Shown: one piece after another, positions 21,410-34,003 of the stretch
Layout: every line of letters starts with the position of its first letter
Numbering within the stretch: position 1 is the stretch's first letter
Source of the DNA: Paragonimus westermani
Lineage: Eukaryota; Platyhelminthes; Trematoda; Plagiorchiida; Troglotrematidae
DNA: 64,000 nucleotides
NCBI GenBank assembly: GCA_008508345.1
Contig: QNGE01001238.1
Location: 34,723 to 98,722 of the forward strand
Direction: 5' to 3'
Notes under the pieces: generated by a model
Databases searched by the model: none
Seen by the model: the letters and a program-made list of their open reading frames with translations, nothing else
Told to the model about the DNA's origin: nothing
Position numbers and translations under genes: made by a program

Positions 21410-23164
21410 ATTTCTGTGGTCTCAGCAGTGAGTTAATATTTGAAAGCGTATTTCAATGCAAACTATGAAACAGAGCTTCACGACAGAGGGTTTAGAGGTA
21501 CTAACTGGGAAATATGTGGACTGCGAACAGTAGTCTATTATTAAGAGAATCTAAATAGAGGTATGCCTCCAGACGCAATGCTGTGCAAGCAGACGGTAGT
21601 AAGAAAGGTGATAACAATTCCGTGGAAATCACCGCATGCCATACACAGCGACGTACCAAGAACATCCAGAAGACCATTGAAAAGCCATCAACAAACTTGT
21701 CATTCTCGATGGCAGGGAGACAGATAAATGTTACATGCCACAACTAAACGAAAGCCAATTGGTAATCCTGGCTTGTTTTTATTAATTAGGCAGCTCGTGC
21801 AAACGTTCGAAGAAGTAACCAGAACTAGCACGAGACCCTATAAGCGTCAAAGTTGTAGAATAATCTTGGGCGGCACTTTCCTAGTGACAGGTTTAACCAC
21901 CGTCCTCAGTAACAGCATCTATCTTACTTTTTTGATTATCCGATATTTACCTATACAAGAAATGACCTTATGTAAAACATGCTTTATGGTGCATAGTAGG
22001 CGACAAACCGGAAGCTGAGAAGTTCTCTAGCGTTTCACATTCAACAATAAAGCATCTGGAGTTTGATGTTCCGACTGTTACTGACGCGAAAAGTGTCTTT
22101 TCAATTCACAAACACTATTGCAGTTGCTTTCAGGAAACCCGTGAAACCTTGTAGCTTATTATCGAAAACCATTTGTATTGCAGTTTGTTCACATCACCAA
22201 ACACCCATAAAATTAATTGTTAAACTTGTTGCTTTGTGTTTCGCTTGTCTATTTGTCTGACCCATGTTTTTCGCAGCATTGCTAGGACCACCGCGCGCAC
22301 AGTTTACCCATCCGTTCATATAGCACTGTCAGACATTCCCTCAGGCCGACGACATAGCAACTCTGTGTCGAAGATTTTTGGCTATTCTATTCACACACGT
22401 CATGCCTATTGTTTACAATCCTACAAAAACAGTCCGCTTCTACCCTTCGGACTCATTCCAATTAGTCAGTCTTTTTTATGATCGCTGGCCTAGAAATTGG
22501 ATAGCAGTTGCGGCTGATTTTTTGATGGTTAGGCTAGGCACAACTCGCTACAAGACTTTGAACTTTGCATCATTGGCTGAAAGGAATTCACATACATTCT
22601 AAACGTGACTTCTAAACAAAAACACTATGCCCTGAGAGTTTCTAACTTTGATACAAATTCACATAGGAATTATTTCAATCAAGCAGAGTGGTGCACGCTT
22701 TCTCACACTATAGTGGCCTATTAACAACTTTTTGATTGAATGTGTTCTACAATTTTATGATAAGTTAATCCTAACAGTAGAAATTTATCTTGTTAACTGC
22801 CCTCAGTTTCCGTGACTTGTCACATAGGCACCGGATGAATACAGTAATGGGTCGGCATTGCACCAGAACTAACCATTAAAATTCACTCACATGCACGTCT
22901 CAGCTTGGTCCCGTTGGTTCCCCGCAAACCCAGGATAACGGACAGGTTGGCTTGAAAAGCAGATTCGCTTATCGCAGAGAGATCCAGGCACAAGCCCAGG
23001 GTACACTTACCTATAACATAGGTCCTTGTTTTGTTTCATTAATCTGGTGCTATCTAGATTGCCAGAATGTATGCATGTACGCATGAGTGTATGAGCTGTC
23101 ATATGTGGACCGGCCTCGGCCGGCTAAACCACAACGGACTCTACTGACGCACCTCTAAGTCTGA
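21410..23164. other. Non-coding, nothing recognised
   Basis: Short frames without domains. A small GC palindrome, CCGGCCTCGGCCGG, lies near 23111-23124. Presumed intron of the LRR gene. Confidence 0.4.
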
Positions 23165-23290
23165 ATTCTTCAGGTTTACGGTTGATACGGCGTGTGGGGG
23201 TGGAACCGCAAGTGGTACGCCGAAGGTCAGATATCCGCAGATATCCTTTGACTATGGCCACTGTAACAGGCTATTTCTCAAACGAATACC
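23165..23290 (+). repeat. Dispersed repeat R3, copy 2
   Basis: Direct-orientation relative of 10180-10310. Conserved blocks are GTGTGGGGGTGGAACCGCAAGTGGTACGCC and GGCCACTGTAACAGGCTA (each matches with a few substitutions). Confidence 0.6.
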
Positions 23291-23679
23291 GCTGTGTCGT
23301 GTATGTATACGTCTCACAAATCAGGCTTTCGAGTCAGAGACTGTGGGTGGGGTCCTCCAAGAAAGCACTGTTTCTTTTTTTCCTTGAGTTAGTTTGCTGA
23401 GTCATAGATTCCGACCGATGCTCCTCATTTCAATCTTAGGCGTATTGGTGGACCCAGGATGCTGTCCATCGTATTTTGTTGCGTATTTTGCTAGATCGAT
23501 GCAACACTGAGGGTCAGAACACCGCACCGCACTGACCAAAATGAAAATGGGCTGTTACGGCAATGATTTTGCAGTCATGAGTGAGTCAAGCATTGCAGAC
23601 CAAGGCAACCTCCGAGGAGAAAGCGGTAGCTTCATCCTCTATCTAACTGATTATACGGTAGAGAGGGTTCGGTAAAACT

Positions 23680-26260
23680 GTCTGCTTAGCCGTCATTGGT
23701 CGCATCAATTTTGTGAGGATAGGCAAACCATATGACATTAGCCAATGGATCGTGTTCATGCGCCTTTGACTTGAGTGATGTGCGTTCACGGCCTTTCTGA
23801 ATGTTGGTGGGTCACCCCTACATCACAGTGTTATAAAGGACCAGTTTCATGACCAGACTTTCTCCGTTATTTGCTGGGCACCGATGAGTGACTAACCGTT
23901 TTTTCCGAGTGATTTCATCGTATAGCATAGGCTTGACTCAACGGTCTGATCGACTGTCCTTGGATCCTATAACACTGATACAGTTAATGGAAAAGGCAAC
24001 CATCCGCTCCACTTGTATGCTGCATATAAGTGATATACAAACACCCGATTCCCTCTGGATGAGAGTGGTGTTACGACATGACATACTCCATGGAGCGGTT
24101 GCCGCCATTTGTTTACTTAGTGATCTTCAGACGACGCGACATTCGTGAAGTACTTACCACACGAATAATGCGCGAAGCCGAAAGTGGCACAGAGCACAGA
24201 TTGTTCATGTATAGGGCGCCTATTCATGTATGCGAGCCCGGTTGTTTTAACTCAGCTGCTCATAATAGTAAGTGATTGGGAGAATGGAAGACGACGACTA
24301 TGTTGTAACTTGCATCCTTCGCTCTTCTCAAAGGCGCTCCCAAATATGTCATCAATGTAAGTATATGTTAACACTTCAAGAACTAGATCGGGGCAGCAGT
24401 TGCTGAAACAACCGGTATTCAGTGCCAACAGCGCCCGGACTGCTTCAACAACATTGAAGCAGTTACCTCAAGCATGCAACGAAAGAAATGTAGTGAACGC
24501 ACTTTCCCCCGCTAAACAGAGCAATATAGACAAGGAAAAACACTCCGTAACGCCCGCCGTCGGTTCATTGAAGAAATTGGGAGATTGAGAGTGTTGGTTA
24601 TCCGCGAAACGAAGAGTTTTATGGTTTACTCAAGCCGATTTTCGATCGGGGCCTTTGGCGTTTCATACACACAACCGAGAACCGTTGGCAGGATCTGGTA
24701 CAAACACTCTCGTTACCTGCTGTAGCAGCCTGCTACCACTGACTGGGTGATAGCGAATACTCTGTCACAGCAAGCCCTCAAAGTGATACTGGTTACTGAT
24801 CAGAACTTGGTGTAATTGCAAAGACCTGAAGTGTTACATTCATATAGTACTCCAACTCTGATGGGTACGAAGTTGCCACCGGTGTGAAACAGCGTTGTAT
24901 CAGACTCAACCTTAGTGGGAGTACGTTCGACTGCGATACTATTCGTTTGCCCACAGAACTAGAATATCTCAATGATGGTTACCTGCTGAATATTCGAAGA
25001 TTCGGTACTCCAAGCTGTTAATTCGACTATCTGCACGCCGTTGCTTACAGATGGTGGTATGCTATTTACACACTGCGAAGAGGGAATGCGGCGACCGGTC
25101 ACGGCTCATGTGGCCGCAGCATCGAAAAATTTGGTTTGGAGATCAGTACAGGTAAGGCATTTCCTTTCCTGCAGCTTTCTTCGGGTAGAAGTGTAGTGCA
25201 CACACGCGCAATGCATATCAACGTGAATCATATATTTGGCTGCGCAGAATCCCTATAATTGAGTCACATTCGGCTGACAGACCTTTCAGTGAACCGCGAA
25301 ATGTGAGCTTTTGTGGTGTCCTGATGTGTTTGATAAAACCACAACTTGAAGCTGAGAACCAAGCTGATTGGCTACCTCACGATGGTTCTATCCGTGTTAT
25401 TGTACGGCAGTGATGGTTAAATACTGTATCGAAGAAATTTGGGGTAGCTGGTCTGTTTCCATCTACACTATTTAAGGTACATCTTGTGTGGCTGGACACG
25501 GCTCTGACCACTGAGATGTTTAATAAAAAAGGGATACGGACGAAAGTGAAGTGATATTAATGCTCAGCTGGCTTTCGTGTTTGGGACACTGTAGTGGAAA
25601 TCTCAATGCACCGATTATCCAAACCCCGGTACAACAGAAGATCTGACAAACGGCCAATCCAAATATCGCGTTGAAGATACAACATCAGGGTTGGACGAAC
25701 GGTCTCAGTGTTGTGCCTTCCGTTATTCGCTAATTCATCTGTTCCGTATTCCACCAATTAACATACAGTTTATGATTTTGCATGTGCTAATAAGATCAGC
25801 CAATGACAGGCTGTGATTTCTTTAATACTGTTGTACATCCATAAATTCGGCGTCTCAATTCATGAATAACAATTGCTTACTGTTACCAGTGCCAGGTCTT
25901 CTCCTTATTACTTGCGTGGGAGGTTTCAATTCGAGTACGCTTCCTAAGGCTATTCGAACTCTCCAATTCCGAGTATCACAGACACGTCCGCAGGACTAGT
26001 GACGATCGAAACCCAGAAGAGTTGTTATACGGCTATCTAAAAGCAGATGGTTGAAATCCTCATCGCCAGAAGCTGCGATGCCAAGATGCTACCCGGGTTA
26101 GTCTTTCGCGTTGTACTATAGATAATGGACCATGTGAGAAGACGCCTTAAACTGAACAGTCTAGAAGTTCGCGATGCGGAAGAGCGTCTAAAAGTTCAAT
26201 GAACGGTACTTGCCTATCCGCGAATTCAAGCACGCGCTTCCCCAAATAGCTGCATTGTAG
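23680..26260 (+). mobile_element. RTE-like LINE, copy 2, strongly decayed
   Basis: Can be followed alongside the copy at 7140-9650. TCGCATCAATTTTGTGAGGATAGGCAAACC (23700-) matches 7140-7170. Endonuclease traces such as KDQFHDQ, NTRFPLDESGV and STDC.. occur around 23840-24220. RT traces VTAHVAAASKNL and the TGTACGGCAGTGATGG block lie at 25090-25420. The tail with CTTTCGCGTTGTA (about 26105) equals 9448-9460 of copy 1. It is interrupted by repeat R1 (25580-25985). The divergence is greater than in copy 1, so it is an older insertion or was under no constraint for longer. Confidence 0.7.
25580..25985 (+). repeat. Dispersed repeat R1, copy 2 (inside RTE copy 2)
   Basis: Direct relative of 4600-4966. 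It separates the RT C-terminal part of the LINE from its 3' tail, so R1 inserted after the LINE did. Confidence 0.7.
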
Positions 26261-27758
26261 GTTGTAACGCTGTGACCACATGACACTGTGACGAGTGCAG
26301 TTGTGGATGCACTGATCATCTCGGATCATCTGGCTAACAGAGTCGATCGATGGATCTACAAAGCCCTTCACTTACACGCCTCACGCTCTTATTTCCTAAG
26401 TTCTAAAGTGAAGGCGGTGCATGCGAATGAAACCGCAAGCGCTTCAGTGCAATTTAGCTGTGGTCATAATCGTGGGCCGACGTCTTTCGACGTAACAATC
26501 ATTATGATGAAGCTTGTGCATTGCGCTGTAAACAATGTACGCCACTGTTCCAGCTAGTGGAGCTACTGCAAGTGATGACTTCGCACGGCGTCAGTACGTT
26601 GCCTCTTCGGGAGGATTGATATACTCAATGGGGCTACTGTCCACAGTTGTTTTAACGGCATCCTATGTGATAGAATAGTAAGTCGATGAACACTCACAAC
26701 GAGCCAGAGCAACGTAGTCCTTGTAGGGAATTTGGCTCCTGTTTGTAGGACCACTGTACACCCATATATTTGATAAACCTGTGAAGTCATGTTTTCTTAG
26801 GTCTGCTATGTACGTAATCCCAGAATCCAGTAGACTTCTATAATGAACTTTTATACACGCCGATAGAAATAATGTCTATCTGCTAGGCTACTGGGCAGAC
26901 GTCTGATTCGTGATGTTGTTGTGTCTCGTTATCTTAGAACGGGACTACAGATACTTTCCTGAATAATTATGCACTGTGATGGCAGCAAAAGTGAAATTCT
27001 AAGACATGCTGGTGAATGAGTTTAAGCATTCTTAACAAGCAAGGCCGACCATTCTTTTCCTTTGACCTATAACTCCACTGTCGTAAGTCTTTTCTGGTTA
27101 TAGCTCGTTGTTTTGTGAGTTCATCTGATCAGCCTTAATATCTTTTTAATCATCTCCACTTTTATGTCCAATGAGTAAGGGCCAGCAGAATCGTTTTAAT
27201 GCAAAGTTATCACAACTGGACTGAAAAAACTCGTCGAACCTACGATTTGCAAACTTCATAAAACGTTCAAATTGATTTCTTGTCACGGATTTCCATGTAA
27301 ATTTCACGCTTTATTACTGTGGTTTCGATATTCTGCCTCTGTACGTTAGCCCGTTAAAATCAGAAATTGGATTGCACCAATCCGATTGCAACCACTTAGA
27401 CTGCATGACCAGCGAAACGAAACAGTCGAAACAAAAATTACAGTGAACCTTTTAATAAGTGGCGGAGCAACCAACCAGCCCTGTGGACAACCTATCCCTT
27501 CAGTTCGGTGTTTGAACTAAACCTGAGTTCTCACAATTCATATCTATCTAAATTGGTCGTGGATTTAATTATTATACAAATAAGTTGGTGGAAAATCCAT
27601 CATCAATAGGTGAAACAACTTAACTTTGATAAACCCACAAAGCTGACTAGCCTCCAGATGCAAATTTCTATGGGCTACCTGACAGTTGTCAGTACCACCG
27701 GAGTTTTCTTCAACCTAGCAAATGCGTTGCTGATAAATACTAACCAGCTGATAACGGG
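26261..27758. other. Non-coding, nothing recognised
   Basis: Presumed first intron of the LRR gene. I looked on the minus strand for the missing linking exon and found none that keeps the frame. Confidence 0.4.
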
Positions 27759-27806
27759 TTAATCGTGATGAGAAATGGGGCACACTGTCAACAAAAACAG
27801 CTTCAC

Positions 27807-28265
27807 CTGCAAGTCGAACAGCTGATTATTAGATAGATCCAGTGTTCGTAGACAGTGAAGTCGGCGCAGTTCGTTGTTCACAGAACGAATCGAGTTGTGG
27901 CCCAACCGCAAGTTTACAAGATGAGTGCACGCAATTAAACTGTGGCCGAGACATGTGATGCGATTTCCTTGCAACCACAACGATTGCAGGTTTGGAAAAG
28001 TAGAGAGCATCTCCTGTGTTGGCATGCGAGTCAACCCCAAACACGCCAGATTGAGTTCCGTTAGCAAACGTGACACATCAGCTAGTTGAGTTGGACATCG
28101 CGCCACATAGGCCCGCCTCCAATCTTCTTTACGGCATTCAAAGTATTGCGTGAGATTGTCTAATTCGGAATGGTTTTGTTCCCAAAAGTTTTCTTCATTA
28201 GTGCAGACAGAAGTTTGCACTCTGATGTCTTCTGTTGTGGTATCACTTTTAAGCAAGGTGGACAT
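27807..28265 (-). CDS. LRR protein, first coding exon
   Basis: The 459-nt exon gives 153 residues from ATG at 28265. An acidic N-terminus with NLTQYFECRKEDWRRAY is followed by leucine-rich repeats from about residue 70: LTELNLACLGLTRMP, LQSLWLQGNRITCLG, LVNLRLGHNSIRSVN, LRTLDLSNNQLFDL. The SDS22-like pattern (LxxLxLxxNxI) suggests a protein-interaction scaffold, as in many ciliary or signalling LRRC proteins. The donor CAG|GTGAAG ends the exon at 27807 in phase 0. Without splicing the frame runs 15 residues into the intron and stops. The next exon is not found; the exon at 20494-20281 looks like the C-terminal cap but needs a small exon between. No signal peptide or membrane segment. Confidence 0.8.
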
Positions 28266-28679
28266 TCTGTGCTATTTCGTGAAATTATGACGTATGATTT
28301 TAGAACAGGTGTTTGAGACGTTCTGATTGTGCTTTATTTTTATACACTACTGACCCGAAATTTAGACGCAATAAAATTTCACACTCCATTCTCTCATTCA
28401 GTAACAGCTGTCATAAGCTGTGATTAGTGAAACACACAATGAGCGCTAAGTAAACCTTTGTTTGGTTGACAAAATCCAATTGGCTTCTCGTTTACCTTTG
28501 ACCTAACCGCTCATCTGTCATATTTTGGTAAGACGATTTTCGATCTGTCGGTTAGGACGCGACTACCTGTCAGGTTAACATTTGCATTTCTTCTCAGCCA
28601 CCTAAAATGTTATACACTGCGGGCTATCAGACGAATAGCACGTTAGAGGATGTGCTACTTTAGTGGCAGAGGTTATTCG
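28266..28679. promoter_or_regulatory. Upstream region of the LRR gene
   Basis: About 400 bases between the LRR start codon and the first SINE. No clear TATA box or other element can be assigned. It would hold the 5' untranslated region and promoter if transcription starts nearby. Confidence 0.3.
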
Positions 28680-29045
28680 GACCGTTGATTGGTAACATAG
28701 AGACAGGCCATTCAGCCGGCCCACTTCGTAAGGAAACACTAGACTCGAGTTTCGTTCATCGGTAGTGCATACACTTGCCCGAGCCAGGATTTGTACTACG
28801 AGCGTCGTATGTTGTGAGACTAAGGTGTTAACCACAACATCGGTAGCCTCACAACTGGTGTAGCCGTTTGTTAACATTTAAACGCTCATCCACCATCTCG
28901 TATGAATAAGGATCAGGATGGCCAATCATCTCGATAAGGAACACAGTAACTGTCTTGTCAACTCCAATCGATAACCCTGCAATTAAGAACTCCTCAGTTA
29001 GATTGAAATCACGGACTCTATTGAACCAACTGAGCATCGTTGATT
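28680..29045 (-). mobile_element. tRNA-derived SINE, family 2
   Basis: On the minus strand TGTTGTGGTTAACACCTTAG (A-box side) and CGTAGTACAAATCCTGGCTC (B-box side) are followed by the body at 28690-28760. The 28880-29040 side is homologous to 15640-15780. It forms an inverted pair with 29110-29295. Confidence 0.6.
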
Positions 29046-29109
29046 TTGGTTATTTCAAACTGAACGAGGTTTGAGTTGAGCGTTCATATATGATTAACCC
29101 GCCAAGTCA

Positions 29110-29295
29110 ATTGTGAGGTTATTAGTGTTGTGGTTAACATGTTAGTCTCACAACACACGAGGGTCGTAGTACAAATCCCGGCTCGGACAAGGATGTGCAC
29201 TACCGATGACCTTTAGTAAGAGCGAACCTCGAGTTTAGTGTTTCCTCACGAAGTGGACCGGCTGAAAGGTTTATCTGAATATGACGACTATGATA
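29110..29295 (+). mobile_element. tRNA-derived SINE, family 2, inverted partner
   Basis: GTGTTGTGGTTAACATGTTAG (29128-) and GTAGTACAAATCCCGGCTCGG (29167-29187) repeat, in opposite orientation, the tRNA-like head at 28760-28850. GAGTTTAGTGTTTCCTCACGAAGTGGACCGGCTGAA continues the match. The two copies could fold back on each other in RNA. Confidence 0.65.
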
Positions 29296-31789
29296 GAATG
29301 TGGCCGGCGTTCAATTTGAAATAACCAAAATCTCCGAAATTCAATGCAAAGTAGTGCGTTTTTAGTAAAATACTTGTTTGATGCAAATCCATTTTCGATC
29401 TACATAAAGCGTTATCATAACAGTAAAGCTTTAGTTTGAGACTACAGAATGGCCAATAAATTCTTGCCCCTAGAAAAGGTAGGTGGCTTGTTCTTGTAGC
29501 TCTCCTCGGTTAGCTACAGTTTTTGTCTCCAACAAAATAACCGGCCAACAGTTGTACTAGTGGAGCACAATGCTTGTTCGGGGTAGATAAAACCGTTGCT
29601 TATTAACGCACCAGCTTAACGATCACGAAAAGTCATGTTAGTGTTGGGCAATGAAAAACAAAATGATCAATAAACTTGAAGCAATCTGCTGGAATCTGTG
29701 AATAAACCCATAGATATGTCCATTTTAAGATTAAATAAGTCAATAACCACGGCTTTCAGATATGTATGTGTTTGGAGCACAGTTCAAAAACCTGTTCAAC
29801 TGCGTTGGATTATACTGGCCCTGACACATCATTGAGCTATCCTTGAAAAGTATGTCAGTAAAATCAAGGATTTCACAAGTGGCTTGTCTACACAGTTAAC
29901 CTTTTATTAACTTCTCAACCGCTTTAGTGCAATGCGATTTCATGCAGATTACGTTGTTTAATTTTTCAACTGTGCACATTGTGCAGCGTGTGGAGAACAG
30001 CACAAACACTTGCAAAAAGCAACAGAACCAAAAGAAATCAAAGGTTAAAGTAAGTCACAAAGAGTATGGAACAAGTGCAAGTACAGGGTAACACACACAC
30101 AGGTTCCTACATAGTCTGAAGTCTGCCATCGGACCGACCCGCAGAATCCATGGCGGTTTTCTGTTAATATCGGTATCCGGAGTTCTACAGTACCAGCTTG
30201 TGTTTGCTTGGACAGTTCGGACACTGCGACCTTCTCGATTCAAACTTTATGTAATTCGCTTGTAGCACTTCATGTCGCAAAATAAACCGATTACACTCAA
30301 TTCCGTCTTGTATAGCACTATTCTGGAAAAAGAAATAATGTCACATTGGGGATCTGCTACATACAGAAGTGTGAATTGGTGCACGATCAAAAGTAGTTGT
30401 ATTAGTACTGTACCTTTTGTTTTAAAAGTGGTGTTAGCTGGCTTAGCAGACTGCTGCACACAACGCAGAATCCTGACATACAGAATCTGGAAGTTGTGGC
30501 TCTGACTGTTCTTCGGTGTGGACGCAGTTGTTTAATTTTTTCACATAAGGACCATCTAACAGTCTTATATTGAAGTCGTCTTTCAACTAAGAAGACCATC
30601 GGTGCACAGTCGTTCCTTCGTGTAGTTAGTGGGAAAACACAAACATGACTATACAAAAACACTCGTGTTGATCACTTCGGACATTCCATCAATCGTCACC
30701 CGCTGCGTGTATGTAAGTCACTTCATCGCTGAGTGCATGCCCAAAGCAAAGTTATTGCAAAAATGGATTTATCAAAAGTGGAAACTCTGAACTCTTATCC
30801 ATATATTAGGGATTGTGTGGGGCATTTTCACGAAGCTATGCAAAGATGAAGTTGACGCCTTCTGGTCATACAGTTTCAATCAGAACCCTATTATGTCCAC
30901 TTGTCGTATGCCCAACAGTTCACGGAAATAACATAACTCGAGGGATATTTTACTAATGGCATTGAATTAGACTTATTTTTGGACATCTGAGAAGGCAAAC
31001 TGTCGTCCAAATCATTGTCTGTGTGGTACCTGTTGTTCAGTACCTTCATCATACGGATAGGCGGTCATTTTACGCATTCGTTGGCATTGCTGAATATCGG
31101 CGCTTCATTCAGCCGTTTTAGTTAGTACAGCCTTACATTTGCTTACCAGATACTATAAATGAATTTATCTCGGTATGGCTACTGACTAGGTCTGACGTCT
31201 ATCGCTAACATAAAGAGCCCCACACCTATCCATAATTATTGTCATTCAAATAAAAATGGATCAGGGTCAGCCCGATCTTTGCTGCAGAATGCGTTCATGG
31301 GGCGTGTACACAGTTGACGATATCCGTTTCCTGATTAGCTTGTCACAGTGATGGGAATCAAGGGAAATCTACTCATAATCATCACCACAGGTGGCCTGCG
31401 CTGCACCGGTTGCGATTCCACTCAGACACACCGTACCAGTGGTAAACCTGAAGGAATTAGACCAGGAGGAATTTGGATGTAGGTCTTTTTGGTCCAATCG
31501 ACAAAAGCTGCTTGGACAAATAGGTGGTTAGTACGAAGATAAAACTGTTTTCCGTCACAAACAAAGGACAGGAAGACTAATGGCTATGTCAAAGTGTGAA
31601 AGAAAATATTGGAAATATGAGACATGCAAGAGAACGGGAAGTCTCCAAACGTTAATTAGCAGACGGTTTCCTCGCATAATTAACAAAACGCGCGTCACTT
31701 TCAGGCGTTCTCTTAGACATTTCTGCGGACGACATGAAACTAAACTAAGTGGTTCACACAGTGTGCCAGTCTGGTAGACGTACACATAA
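29296..31789. other. Non-coding, nothing recognised
   Basis: About 2.5 kb without a recognisable domain, tRNA box or repeat. Confidence 0.4.
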
Positions 31790-32215
31790 AGAGGCGACAT
31801 TTTTTGGCAAAAATTCGTTCATTATCCAACCGTCTTGTTCACACGCCACGCGCTCGCCTGCCTTCATGTGCAGGAATTTCAGTCCACAACACAGCGGCTG
31901 TTTCCACTTGCACATCGTGTGCACTTCCGCTTGGTTTTGTGTGTGGCTGAAGCCTTCTGTTGTACGTTTTTGCCTCTCATTCCTCGCCCATTCATCCGAT
32001 TTTGTTACGCGATGGCTCATCCGATCGCTCGTGTTGTCTGCATTCCGATCGCTGTGGGCTTTGGGACATAACGCATTGCCACGTTGATGAGCTCTACTGA
32101 GTGTGGGGACATAGTTCACTGCTATGTTGATGTATTCCACCGAGTGTTGGGGCATAACTCATTGCTACGTTGATGTATTCCACCGAGTGTTGGAGTACTC
32201 GCATTTCCTATTTAG
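31790..32215 (+). mobile_element. Diverged LTR relative with 43-bp tandem repeat
   Basis: Related to the 541-bp LTR read on the + strand of 63458-63998. Matches include CACACGCCACGCGCTCGCCTGC / ATGCCACGCGCGCGCTCGCG, ACATCGTGTGCACTTCC / GTCGTGTGCACTTCT and TTCCTCGCCCATTCATCCGATTTTG / TTCGCCCGTTAGTCCGATTTCG. Bases 32066-32193 hold three units of about 43 bp (GTTGATGTATTCCACCGAGTG...), a motif found once near the end of the 541-bp LTR (GGTATTCCGTCGAGTGTTGG). It is probably an old or related-family LTR remnant. Confidence 0.55.
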
Positions 32216-32789
32216 TCGTTGACCTATTGTTTCCTGTCTCTTCTTTGTTTACATTGGAGTCCCCATCAAGTGGCTCTTCGTCTGGCTGGTCGACAGCTCG
32301 TTCTTCGGTCATTTTTTTAACTTTTAATACATTGGATTGCCTGCTGATATGAGACATAAACGAAATCACATTGGCTACATAAACGGTGTTTATGTCGCTA
32401 TCCTACAATTCCTCTTGAAATGGTTTTTCAACAGTTTACCAATATAAATGAAATTCATCAGCGGCGTCCAGGATGGGCCAGTGCTGGAAACCACCGTTCA
32501 CCAGTTGTCTATCAAATTTATTTTTGGTTATGAATCATGAAGCCAGCTACACGAAGATTTATATCGCCATTATCGTCAAACCAACAAGATCCAAAGCAAG
32601 TTCTAGCATGATTATATTGATTTTAAATGAGAGGGTAACTAGATGGCTACCTTGAAATCCAAAGTCGTCAATTAAGTAACAGGAGCATGGTAACCGTAGT
32701 ACCTAAACAAATGTCATCTGAGCACAATTTTGGACTGTGTGGTAGAAATCCGATCATCTCTGCGGTTGTTAGAATATAGAATTTGACTT
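32216..32789. other. Non-coding, nothing recognised
   Basis: No motif or repeat was seen. Confidence 0.35.
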
Positions 32790-32975
32790 CTTTGGTTTGA
32801 TACAGACTGAACATCACTAACAGTTGATCGCACCCATCGTATTCACGTAGACTTTCCAGTCAGCCCTTTTCGAAAAGAACCACTATACGTGCGTTCCGGT
32901 CTTGTTAGAGTACTTGATGATTACGTGGTGACGTAGCCATTGCGTCCACATTGTACTGGCGTTTTGGTCTCTTAC
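32790..32975 (-). mobile_element. SINE-family-2-like repeat, degraded
   Basis: GTAGACTTTCCAGTCAGCCCTTTTCGAAAAGAACCA matches the 15440-15475 side of the family-2 SINE. On the minus strand, ACGCAATGGCTACGTCACC stands where the A-box is expected. Confidence 0.4.
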
Positions 32976-34003
32976 CGACACTTGGATGGCTGGGCGCAGT
33001 ATGTGGGTTCACATCGACGCTTCAGGTTACCTGCACAGTGGGCATAGTTTTGTGCAGTGCTTGCATCTCAGACTAGCATCACAAAGTGGGTGGAGTTTGC
33101 GACGCCAGGCTGAGATGTACGCTGGCAACTGCATTCGTTCGTCTTCTCAGCTTCGTCGGCAAGCGACAAGGGGATGTCAACCAATCATTGAGTCAGTGAG
33201 TGGGTAAAGCGTCGGAGGAACGTTGTTGAACCAATTGTAACAAGGTTCGTGTCAAGGTCAACGCCTATATCCCTGCAGGCTTTGCAATGATTATAACGCA
33301 ATGGCTAGTTCCCCCTTGAGTTCGGATGAAACACACCTTCAACATAAGTAAGAACAAAACTTAGCTTTTATCTTTGCTGCTGCCATCATCTGACCTAAAT
33401 GGCGAAAAGGGAAACTGTGTAAAGATCACTCGGCTGGCATGTTAGTGAGGCTATGAGTTGATAATTAATACCGGTACAGAGCTCCGCAGGAGTAGAATGT
33501 GACTGTGGCTGAACGCGTGTGTCATGATTTGTGGACAGTTTGCGATTGCGCAATATTTGAGACCTGTTTTTACCGCTTCACTGGTCTCAAGGCAGGTAGT
33601 ACAACATTGATCCATCACTATTTCAAACTTGGGTTTACACTACTAAATATCTCTGTTAACCACCCCGTGTTCGGTCACTAACCTTTCCCTTATTGGGAAA
33701 TCCGGGTACGTTTGGCAACCCCATGATGCCGTTTATTTCGAAGATTAGATTGCATGTACTTACTCTGCTAAAAACGCAAGCATCAGCCATGGTAAAATGA
33801 ACTACAGTGGAAACTAAGAACGAATCCCCCTTAACGAAATAACAATCAGATGATTAACGAGGTCCATCTTGATGTTCTTCGTTTATTGTGGATTGTTTAG
33901 TCGAGAGGAGATAACGTCATCAGCTTTTTCACCATGTAGCTGTGAAAAATAGCACTGATCATGTGGTTGGGCGTGATTGTAGCTTATAAATTAGACTTGT
34001 CAA
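32976..34003. other. Non-coding, nothing recognised
   Basis: No motif or repeat was seen before the PLE. Confidence 0.35.

Noticed and set aside
27660..27725. Missing linking exon of the LRR gene
   Set aside because: Acceptor and donor-like strings exist on the minus strand, but the required phase-0 frame meets a stop.
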